The position numbers were made by a program, and so were the translations under genes. Below are positions 11,068 through 18,156 of a DNA stretch of 38,617 bases, piece by piece. The notes beneath the pieces were generated by a model. It made no database searches. It was not told where the DNA came from and saw nothing but the letters and a program-made list of their open reading frames with translations. The stretch is from a virus. The DNA is taken from the IMG/VR virus record IMGVR_UViG_3300030090_002704, positions 1 to 38,617 of that record; one strand, 5' to 3'. Numbering within the stretch: the stretch's first letter is position 1; each line of letters begins with the position of its first letter.

Positions 11068-12515
11068 TGTCGAGCTTCCTCTTTTAGGACTTTCGCGCCA
11101 AGGTCTATCTTGTTACGAAGAGCCTTGACGATAGTCTCATCAATCGTGTCATTCGTGATCAGGTCAATGTAGGTTACAGGATTCTTTTGCCCGATACGAT
11201 GACAGCGATCCTCCGATTGAATCCGTGTTTCCAGATTAAAGTCATTCGCATAGTAGATCACGGTGTTCGCTTCAGTCAGCGTCAAACCATATCCTGCTGT
11301 CTGTGGATTACCAATAAAGAACCGTAGTCTCGAATCGGGGTCTTGGAACTCAGTCACAATGTCCTGACGCTCAGAGTCTGGCGTGTCGCCATAGTAGCAA
11401 GCCACTTGATTAGGAAACTTTTTCGATAAACTTTCCTGTAATTGTTGAATGTCGTTCCTGAACCGTGACCAGATCAGCACCTTACCTTCAGTCTCATCAA
11501 TGATATCCAGTACAGCTTGAATACGTTTGGTATCTACCTGAACCAAGTCACCGTTGTCCGTGGTCAGGTGTCCTGACAACACCTGCTGCAGCCGAAGCAT
11601 CTGCGTCATTATGTTCTGAGCCGTGATCAGTTCTCCGTTGTCCAACATGGTCAGAGCCTCGTGTCTGATTTCGTTGTACATTTTGAGTTGCTGTTCGGTC
11701 ATCGACACGTAGCGCATGGTGTAGGATTTGTCGGGCAAATCAAGACAGTCCTTTTTCAACACTCTAAAACTAAACTGGTTGACCCTGTACGACAGTTCCT
11801 CGAGATTTCGGAAGCCAACAATTTCTTGAAAGGTGTGCGACCCCATACTGCGACGGTGTAAAATTGCAAAGTGGTTTTGATAAGCATAGAAACTTTCAAA
11901 GCCAAGAAGACTTGGAGCGAGGAACTCTGCTTGCGAATACAAGTCCATGGGTGAGCGGGTAACGGGCGATCCGGTCAACGCTCTGCGATACTTGAACTCG
12001 TGTGCAATCTTCAACAGAGCCTTGGTTCGTTTCGCCTGGTGGTTTTTGATCGTGGTGCTTTCGTCAATCACAATCATACCTTTGCTACCAAACCGTTGAG
12101 CCAACCACTTACCTGCTGCTTGACCTTTGGCGGTGGAGAACGCTTCAACGTTCATCACGAAGATTGTGAGCCCATCAAAGTCATCTTTGACTGACTGCAT
12201 TTCTTCCTTCTGCTTTTTGTTTGCACCAGCAACCCAACGAATTGTTCGGTACGGGATGTCTTCAGGTAGATGTTCGGGTATCTCTTTGGTGACCCAGTTG
12301 CGGTATACACCCTTGGGTGCGATGATCAGTGCAAAGTTGCACTTGTCTTCGACAGCCAACGTTCCGAGGTTATCGAGCAGTGTTTTACTTTTGCCCGTAC
12401 CCATTTCCATAAAGAAAGCGAACGCGGTACGATCACCTGCCATATCCATTGCATCTTTCTGATGCTTGTATGGCTTGGTCTTGAAGATATATTTTCTTTT
12501 TTTCTTGACAGACAT
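11037..12515 (-). CDS. SNF2-like superfamily 2 DNA translocase/helicase
   Basis: A 492-residue ATP-dependent DNA motor. Motif I is MEMGTGKSKT (36-45), motif II is VIDES (149-153; DES in place of DEAH), motif III is LTGSP (180-184). The C-terminal RecA-like domain carries SEDRCHRIGQ with Arg437 and Arg440 (motif VI). That Q-x-x-D-R-x-H-R-I-G-Q signature is typical of SNF2-type enzymes, common in phages beside replication genes. Likely roles are fork processing or recombination. It is read leftward from the divergent gap at 12516-12609, alone but for the small downstream gene. CCTCC on the top strand (GGAGG reading leftward) supports the start. Confidence 0.88.
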   Translation of the reverse strand: MSVKKKRKYIFKTKPYKHQKDAMDMAGDRTAFAFFMEMGTGKSKTLLDNLGTLAVEDKCNFALIIAPKGVYRNWVTKEIPEHLPEDIPYRTIRWVAGANKKQKEEMQSVKDDFDGLTIFVMNVEAFSTAKGQAAGKWLAQRFGSKGMIVIDESTTIKNHQAKRTKALLKIAHEFKYRRALTGSPVTRSPMDLYSQAEFLAPSLLGFESFYAYQNHFAILHRRSMGSHTFQEIVGFRNLEELSYRVNQFSFRVLKKDCLDLPDKSYTMRYVSMTEQQLKMYNEIRHEALTMLDNGELITAQNIMTQMLRLQQVLSGHLTTDNGDLVQVDTKRIQAVLDIIDETEGKVLIWSRFRNDIQQLQESLSKKFPNQVACYYGDTPDSERQDIVTEFQDPDSRLRFFIGNPQTAGYGLTLTEANTVIYYANDFNLETRIQSEDRCHRIGQKNPVTYIDLITNDTIDETIVKALRNKIDLGAKVLKEEARQWLKITPSKY

Positions 12516-12534
12516 TTTTCCTCCAGCTACTGTC

Positions 12535-12562
12535 TACTGTGTCAAATACAGTAACATATGTT
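12535..12562. promoter_or_regulatory. palindromic operator candidates in the divergent gap
   Basis: TACTGT (12535-12540) and ACAGTA (12548-12553) form an inverted repeat with a 7-bp spacer. It is overlapped by one base by the perfect 10-bp palindrome AACATATGTT (12553-12562). Both lie between the leftward helicase and the rightward replication operon, where they could control both. Promoter boxes here are not clear; a leftward TTGCAT, 16 bp, TACTGT is one possibility. Confidence 0.5.
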
Positions 12563-12609
12563 TTGATACATGCAAACTCATAACCGAAACCTGAAGAGGA
12601 GAAACTGTA

Positions 12610-13185
12610 ATGGATGAGTTTTTTGAAGGCTTGATGGAGGACAAAAATCCATTAGGCGAGGTCGATGAAGAAAAACTTCGAGAGCTATCAAAAAAAGTTC
12701 AAGAAGTTTGGGACGTTAACACTGAGATAGATAAACTTGAATCACAAGTTAAGTTTTTAAAACAGCAAAGGAATCGAATCACACAAGACGAAATACCGGC
12801 TCTCATGGATGAGGCAAATATGTTAATGGGACGGTTCTCAGTTGGAGAATCTGATGACCAAGTAGAACTGTCACTCAAGCCATTTGTGTCTGGGAAAATT
12901 CCAGAAGCAAATCGAGAGAAGGCGTATCAATGGTTACGTGATAATAACTTTGATTCGATTATTAAGAACGATATCACTCTATCTTTTCAAAAACATCAAG
13001 ATGCAACAGCACAAAACTTGATGTTGGAATTAGAAGAGAAGGGCTATCACCCTAAATTCCGAACACATATCCACGCTCAAACATACAAAGGATTCATTCG
13101 TGAATGCCAAGAAAAGGGTATTGGGATCGATTTAGATTTGTTCGGAGCTTTTGTTGGCCGAGTCGCTGAGATTAAGAGGAAATAA
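12610..13185 (+). CDS. conserved phage replication-cluster protein
   Basis: A 191-residue protein. Residues about 20-75 form a coiled coil (EVWDVNTEIDKLESQVKFLK) leading to ITQDEIPALMDEANM. A second domain has KAYQWLRDNNFDSIIKNDIT (about residues 104-123), and a third has HIHAQTYKGFIREC, then LFGAFVG. I recall this three-part layout from many marine and other phages, always near an SSB-like gene; no function is established. The start has GAGGAG 10 nt upstream. It heads the rightward replication operon, 2 nt before the next gene. Confidence 0.7.
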   Translation: MDEFFEGLMEDKNPLGEVDEEKLRELSKKVQEVWDVNTEIDKLESQVKFLKQQRNRITQDEIPALMDEANMLMGRFSVGESDDQVELSLKPFVSGKIPEANREKAYQWLRDNNFDSIIKNDITLSFQKHQDATAQNLMLELEEKGYHPKFRTHIHAQTYKGFIRECQEKGIGIDLDLFGAFVGRVAEIKRK

Positions 13186-13187
13186 AA

Positions 13188-14060
13188 ATGAGTAAAGAAG
13201 TAGCAAATACAAAAGAAGCATTGCCAGTGGTGTCCACGGTGTTTGATCAACTTATCGAGGAAGAAGATCTAGGTCTAGACTTCAAGATAGACGAGTTAAA
13301 AATACCGTACATAGGTCAAGTGCAAATGGCCAGTAAATGTTTAATCAAGAAAAACGAAAGATACATTGAAGGCATAGAGCTTGGTGACATTTACAACAAT
13401 ATTACTGGACAATTTTGGAAAGGTGACGAGGGAATCAAATTCGTTGTCTGTGCTCGAGAGCGTGTATATTTGGTAAAAAACACATCACCAGAAGGTGGAA
13501 CATTAGAGCAGCTACCAGAAACTGACGAGCGTGTCAGAAAATTAAAAAGCATGGGACCTAGGGGTGGCAATCAAATGCCATTGACTGAGGAGACAGAGTT
13601 ATGCAAGACAGATCGTTTCTACGTTTTGATATTAGATGAAAGCGGTGCTCGTATCCCAGGGCTTTTAGAGTGTAGTAAGTCAAAACTGGCCGCCTCTGAG
13701 CAAACGATGAGTATCATGGCTAATTTAGCAAAGCACAAACGTGAGTGGACAGATGAAGAAATTTCGTTTGCCAAGAAACATGGTAAGAAAATTGACAAAG
13801 GTCAAAAGCTCACACCAGCGATGTGGACATCTGTCTGGCATTACACATCTGTAGAAGCAGTAAATAAAGACGGACGACCATATCAAAACTACAAAGTAAA
13901 ATTCGATAGTCATATCCACATAACAGAGGAAAATACAGGACTTCTTAATGAGATTAAAGAGTTTGCATCCTCTGTGGTTTCTGGAGATGTTTCTTTAGCT
14001 GAAGATAATCCGACTGAAGATTCTTTACGAGAAGAGCCTGAGCAACACTCAGCGTTTTAA
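13188..14060 (+). CDS. conserved phage protein, SSB-like by layout
   Basis: A 290-residue protein. The N-terminal part IPYIGQVQMASKCLIKKNER and GDIYNNITGQFWKGDEGIKF precede a beta-rich core (IKFVVCARERVYLV). The C-terminus is a long acidic, flexible tail ending in Phe, similar in style to single-strand DNA-binding proteins such as T7 gp2.5, where the acidic tail recruits polymerase and helicase. I infer an SSB role from this tail, from the position before primase and polymerase, and from the lack of any other SSB gene; the family itself is usually left unnamed. The gene is followed by a strong terminator. Confidence 0.65.
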   Translation: MSKEVANTKEALPVVSTVFDQLIEEEDLGLDFKIDELKIPYIGQVQMASKCLIKKNERYIEGIELGDIYNNITGQFWKGDEGIKFVVCARERVYLVKNTSPEGGTLEQLPETDERVRKLKSMGPRGGNQMPLTEETELCKTDRFYVLILDESGARIPGLLECSKSKLAASEQTMSIMANLAKHKREWTDEEISFAKKHGKKIDKGQKLTPAMWTSVWHYTSVEAVNKDGRPYQNYKVKFDSHIHITEENTGLLNEIKEFASSVVSGDVSLAEDNPTEDSLREEPEQHSAF

Positions 14061-14064
14061 ATAT

Positions 14065-14110
14065 TAGGACACGGACAGGAAGCTTCCTTTCTTTTCGTGT
14101 CCTATTTTTT
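14065..14110 (+). terminator. rho-independent terminator with a nested hairpin
   Basis: TAGGACACG (14065-14073) pairs with CGTGTCCTA (14096-14104), followed by TTTTTT (14105-14110). The loop contains its own palindrome AGGAAGCTTCCT (14078-14089). It stands between the SSB-like gene and the primase, so it can lower expression of primase and polymerase relative to the binding protein. Confidence 0.85.
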
Positions 14111-14122
14111 ACGGAATTTTTT

Positions 14123-15649
14123 ATGTCGGATGTTGAGCAGTTTCTATCCCTGTTCCAAGGATCGAACACGGGATACGGCAAAACAATAATAGGAAACAAA
14201 AGACGCAACGGAAAACAAGAAGCCAAATGCCAGACAGTTCGAGAGAGCCTTACTGTTGAAGTTATGACAGAGCATCTAGAGGGAAAGACCAGTGTTGGTG
14301 CAATCCCAATAGATGAAAACAACAACTGTAAGTTTGGCGCGATAGACGTTGATGACTATCCAATTGACCATGGTGAACTGGTCAGGAAGGTGAAAAAGTT
14401 TAAGTTGCCGTTGGCCGTGTGCCGATCTAAATCGGGCGGTGCTCACCTATACATGTTCTTTGTTGAATGGTTTCCTGCCTCTGAGATACGTGAGTATCTA
14501 ACGGAGATTGCTGCGTTACTTGGACACTCTGGGTGTGAGGTCTTTCCTAAACAGGACAAGATTCTTTCGGATCGTGGTGATCTAGGCAACTTCATCAACC
14601 TGCCATACTTTGATGAGCAGAACACATTGCGTTACATGGTGAACGAAAAGGGTCAAGCAATATCGCTGAAAGGCTTTTTGCGGTGGACAGGCAAAAACAA
14701 AGTCAGACTGACTGATCTGGATAACCTGTTAGCTAGGCCAGAGCAGATGCCATTTGCTGATGCGCCCCCTTGCCTAGAGTGTATGTTAAACGACGGCATA
14801 CCAGAGGGTTGTCGTAACACAACCATGTTTCAAACGGGTGTGTATCTTAGAAAGAAGTTTCCAGAGGGCTGGCAAAAGGAGATGGAAGCTGTCAACCAAA
14901 CCACGTTTAACCCACCATTACCAGCTATCGAAGTTGTTCAAATACAAGAACAACATGAAAAGAAATCATACGGCTACCTTTGCACACAAGAGCCCTTCAA
15001 ATCGTATTGCAACAAGTCTCTTTGCAAAACCAAGAAGTACGGTATTGGCAGCAACGGTGAAAACGAAAAGCCACAGATTAGTGGACTGACGATCCTGTTG
15101 TCAGAGCCTCGACTGTATTTTCTGGACGTTGACGGACAACGCCTTGAGATATCCACGGAGCAATTACAAATTCAACTACAGTTCCAACGTCAGTGCATGG
15201 AACAACTTAACTACATGCCACCGGCACAGAAAGCAAACGAGTGGCAAACACTCGTCAACGATCTTTTACAAAACGCTACACAGATAGAGGTGCCTGAAGA
15301 ATTAACACTTGGAGGACAGTTTAAAGAACTAGTCAAACAGTTCTGCACGTCTAGGATTCGAGCGATGTCTCCCGAAGAGATGGAGATGGGCAGACCCTGG
15401 ACGGACAAAAACAAAACATATTTCAAACTCAAAGGACTACAGGACTATTTGGTAAACCAAGGGTTTTCAAAACTAAACCGACCACAGATACAGCAACGGC
15501 TCAAAGATTTGGGTGGGGACTTCCACGGAGTGTATCGATACAAAGATGACTCTGATAAATGGAAAGGTGTCCGAGTGTGGTGGGTGCCTGAGTTTGAATA
15601 CGAAGAAATTAAACTGCCAGAAGGAGAGAACTATGAAGCCCCGTTCTGA
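14123..15649 (+). CDS. archaeo-eukaryotic-type primase (TOTE-like AEP)
   Basis: A 508-residue protein. The AEP active site is visible: FGAIDVDD with Asp75 and Asp77, then SKSGGAHLYMF (102-112; the SxH-type nucleotide-binding segment), and LGNFINLPYF near 153-162. This arrangement fits primases of the TOTE/AEP group, which make primers and sometimes extend DNA. A CLEC near residue 218 and a later C-x4-C (CNKSLC) probably bind zinc, and a C-terminal segment (DYLVNQGFSKLNRPQIQQRL) looks like a winged-helix. No helicase domain is fused; separate SNF2- and UvrD-like genes are present. The start has a weak site (ACGGA), just after a terminator. Confidence 0.78.
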   Translation: MSDVEQFLSLFQGSNTGYGKTIIGNKRRNGKQEAKCQTVRESLTVEVMTEHLEGKTSVGAIPIDENNNCKFGAIDVDDYPIDHGELVRKVKKFKLPLAVCRSKSGGAHLYMFFVEWFPASEIREYLTEIAALLGHSGCEVFPKQDKILSDRGDLGNFINLPYFDEQNTLRYMVNEKGQAISLKGFLRWTGKNKVRLTDLDNLLARPEQMPFADAPPCLECMLNDGIPEGCRNTTMFQTGVYLRKKFPEGWQKEMEAVNQTTFNPPLPAIEVVQIQEQHEKKSYGYLCTQEPFKSYCNKSLCKTKKYGIGSNGENEKPQISGLTILLSEPRLYFLDVDGQRLEISTEQLQIQLQFQRQCMEQLNYMPPAQKANEWQTLVNDLLQNATQIEVPEELTLGGQFKELVKQFCTSRIRAMSPEEMEMGRPWTDKNKTYFKLKGLQDYLVNQGFSKLNRPQIQQRLKDLGGDFHGVYRYKDDSDKWKGVRVWWVPEFEYEEIKLPEGENYEAPF

Positions 15650-15821
15650 AGATCGAATGTTGAAGGTCACAGAACTAGCACAGTTTCTTGGAGTAGCACC
15701 ACCGACTATCTATAAGTGGGTAGACGAGGACAATCTTCCAAAGCCTTATCAGATCGGTGAGGCTGCGGTGCGATGGAGATTGAGTGAAATAGAAGCTTGG
15801 CTAGAAGAGAAGAAACGATGA
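15633..15821 (+). CDS. AlpA/excisionase-like helix-turn-helix protein
   Basis: A 62-residue protein. LKVTELAQFLGVAPPTIYKW (residues 10-29) is a MerR/excisionase-type HTH, followed by the wing DNLPKPYQIGEAAVRWRLSE and IEAWLEEK, the usual AlpA-like layout. The ATG at 15633 follows AAGGAGAG and lies within the primase's last codons. It overlaps the helicase start (ATGA). With no integrase in view, a regulatory or replication-linked role is more likely than excision. Confidence 0.8.
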   Translation: MKPRSEDRMLKVTELAQFLGVAPPTIYKWVDEDNLPKPYQIGEAAVRWRLSEIEAWLEEKKR

Positions 15822-17341
15822 CAGAGCAATTAATCTTTGGTCCTCCAGGATGTGGAAAAACACACACACTCATGGAGATTATTCGTGATGAACTCAATGC
15901 GGGGACCCCACCGGATAGGATCGGCTTTGTTTCTTTTTCCAGAAAAGCGGTTAATGAAGCAAGAGAACGTGCCGGTGCTGCTTTTAATCTGACTGAAAAA
16001 GATACGCCGTACTTCCGCACCTTGCACTCATTAGGATTTAAATGGCTAGGCATGAAGACAACTCAAATGATTAACGCCTATGATCTTGCAAAGATTGGTA
16101 CAGATATGGGTTTGTTTTTTGATAATAGAGATGTGTTTGATGAAGATGGTTTGATGATGCAGTCTGCCAGAGAAGGCAATAAGTACATGACTATAATTCA
16201 TCGTGCCGCTATGAGACGGGTCTCTTTGGATAAGGAGTTCAACTTAACTGGAGACCACAGACTACATTTTCCAATACTTGTAAAACTGTCTAAGTTGTAC
16301 AACTCGTACAAAGAAGAAACCGGTAAGCATGATTTTACAGACATGATTAAGTTGATGGTGGAGCAAGGCACGGCTCCGGTGTTGGACTTACTGATTGTTG
16401 ATGAAGCACAAGATCTTACCCCGTTGCAGTGGGAGCAGGTTAAATTACTGCGTAACAATGCCAAACGTGTCTATTACGCAGGTGACGATGACCAAGCAAT
16501 TTTTAAATACACGGGTGTAGATATTCGCTGTATGTTAAACGTCTGCGATGATTTAAAAATATTAGATCAATCTTATCGAGTGCCCAGAGCGGTGCATCAT
16601 TTAGCTAACAGAATCTCTTCAATGATAGGAACCCGTAAAGTTAAAAACTGGGAACCCACAAACCACGATGGATCTATTCGACACTACATTAATATCAATC
16701 AGATTGACATGGATGAAGGATCTTGGACAGTGATGGCAAGAACAACAAAAAACCTAAGAGCATTAGGGGATAACCTAAAAGCAATGGGTATCTTGTACAA
16801 AATCAACGACAGTCTATCCTTCAATGAAAAACTTTTAAGATCGATTAACCTCTGGAAAGAGCTACAGGCAGGTGAGTTTATTTCTGTAGAAGAGGCTGAA
16901 CTCTTGTACTCACACCTACCAAAACGGGGTAATGATGCAATGGTTAAGTATGGTATGGCTAAGACACTTAAAGAAGTAGACTCTGAGAAACCTCTGACAT
17001 ACAACGCCTTGGTTGAGGATCATGGGTTATTGGCAAGTAAAGAATTAATTGCAGAAAAATTATTGCGTATCTCAGAAGAGGACTTGAGATACCTTAATGC
17101 GATTCGTAGAAGAGGTAAAATATCCACAGACCCATCTATAAAACTGTCCACTATTCACAGGATGAAGGGTGGAGAGGATGACAATATTGTACTGTTAGAC
17201 GATATGGGTTATCTGCCATACAAAAATTATGTAGAGGGCAACCCAGATGACGAGCATCGAGTTTTTTACACAGCCGTAACTAGAACAAGACAGAACCTAC
17301 ATATCGTGCAAACGGGTTCTAATCACAGGTACCCACTATGA
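15818..17341 (+). CDS. UvrD/Rep-like superfamily 1 DNA helicase
   Basis: A 507-residue SF1 helicase. Motif I is GPPGCGKTHT (8-17), motif Ia is FVSFSRKAVNEA (37-48), motif II is VDEAQD (194-199), motif III is GDDDQAIF (222-229), motif IV region has QSYRVP, motif V has STIHRMKGGEDD, and motif VI is YTAVTRTRQNLHIV near the C-terminus. It is shorter than bacterial UvrD (about 720 aa) because the 1B/2B inserts are reduced, as is common in phages. It probably unwinds the fork ahead of the polymerase. Start at 15818 overlaps the HTH stop (ATGA). Its stop overlaps the PP-loop gene start. Confidence 0.88.
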   Translation: MTEQLIFGPPGCGKTHTLMEIIRDELNAGTPPDRIGFVSFSRKAVNEARERAGAAFNLTEKDTPYFRTLHSLGFKWLGMKTTQMINAYDLAKIGTDMGLFFDNRDVFDEDGLMMQSAREGNKYMTIIHRAAMRRVSLDKEFNLTGDHRLHFPILVKLSKLYNSYKEETGKHDFTDMIKLMVEQGTAPVLDLLIVDEAQDLTPLQWEQVKLLRNNAKRVYYAGDDDQAIFKYTGVDIRCMLNVCDDLKILDQSYRVPRAVHHLANRISSMIGTRKVKNWEPTNHDGSIRHYININQIDMDEGSWTVMARTTKNLRALGDNLKAMGILYKINDSLSFNEKLLRSINLWKELQAGEFISVEEAELLYSHLPKRGNDAMVKYGMAKTLKEVDSEKPLTYNALVEDHGLLASKELIAEKLLRISEEDLRYLNAIRRRGKISTDPSIKLSTIHRMKGGEDDNIVLLDDMGYLPYKNYVEGNPDDEHRVFYTAVTRTRQNLHIVQTGSNHRYPL

Positions 17342-18156
17342 AGTTTTTTCGTGAGCTAGAAAACCCACAACTAGTTGTAATCAGTTTAGGTGCTGGTGTT
17401 CAGTCCTCTGTACTGGCATTGATGGCAGAGGAAGGATGTTTCAGTAGAAAACCAGACTGTGCCATTTTTGCAGACACTGGGTGGGAACCAGAGGGAGTGT
17501 ATGAACATCTTGAGTGGTTAAAGACACAGTTAAGTTTTCCGGTGTACACGGTGCAGAAAGGCAACATCAGAGACGATTTGCTTAACGAAGACAAGAACAA
17601 GAACTATCGTAGTGCTCCTTTCTTTACAGAGAACGGAGGCATGAGCCGAAGACAATGCACCAGAGAGTACAAGATAGAGCCTATACGTAAAAAAGAAAGA
17701 GAGCTTATAGGTTTGAAACCAAGACAACGTGCTCCGAAAGAACCAGTTGTTGAAGTGTGGATCGGCATCAGCACAGACGAGATGCAGCGAATCAAAGAAA
17801 GTAAAGACACCTGGTCACATCATCGGTGGCCTTTGATAGAGAAACGAATGTCCAGATCAGACTGTCAACAGTGGTTTGCTGAACGTCACGAAAACCGTGT
17901 GCTACCACGGTCAGCTTGCATCGGTTGTCCTTATCACAATGACGATGAATGGCGGCACATGAGAGACAACGACTCCGTGTCTTGGCAAGACGCTATTCTT
18001 TTTGACAAGCAGTTAAGAACAATAGAAAGAAAGATGGAAAACAAGGAGTACGTTCATAGAAGTTTAAAACCACTAGACCAAGTTGACTTAACCACTCCAG
18101 CAGATCATGGACAGTTAAGTTTTCTTGATGAGTGTGACGGAATGTGTGGGATGTAA
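17338..18156 (+). CDS. phosphoadenosine phosphosulfate reductase-like PP-loop protein
   Basis: A 272-residue protein of the phage PAPS-reductase-like family. The PP-loop is VVISLGAGVQSSVLALM (about residues 13-29), followed by AIFADTGWEPEGVYEHLEWL. Cysteines lie in RRQCTREYK and CIGCPYH, which could bind a metal or Fe-S cluster. Real sulfate reduction is doubtful in a phage; the fold adenylates substrates, and relatives act in sulfur-based DNA modification (DndC) or tRNA modification. Position between helicase and DNA polymerase favours a nucleic-acid modification role, which is inference. Ends one base before the polymerase start. Complete by length. Confidence 0.82.
   Translation: MKFFRELENPQLVVISLGAGVQSSVLALMAEEGCFSRKPDCAIFADTGWEPEGVYEHLEWLKTQLSFPVYTVQKGNIRDDLLNEDKNKNYRSAPFFTENGGMSRRQCTREYKIEPIRKKERELIGLKPRQRAPKEPVVEVWIGISTDEMQRIKESKDTWSHHRWPLIEKRMSRSDCQQWFAERHENRVLPRSACIGCPYHNDDEWRHMRDNDSVSWQDAILFDKQLRTIERKMENKEYVHRSLKPLDQVDLTTPADHGQLSFLDECDGMCGM

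Noticed and set aside
15633-15821. evidence for a temperate phage
   Set aside because: AlpA-like HTH proteins also occur in lytic phages; there is no integrase, repressor/cro pair or att site in the window.
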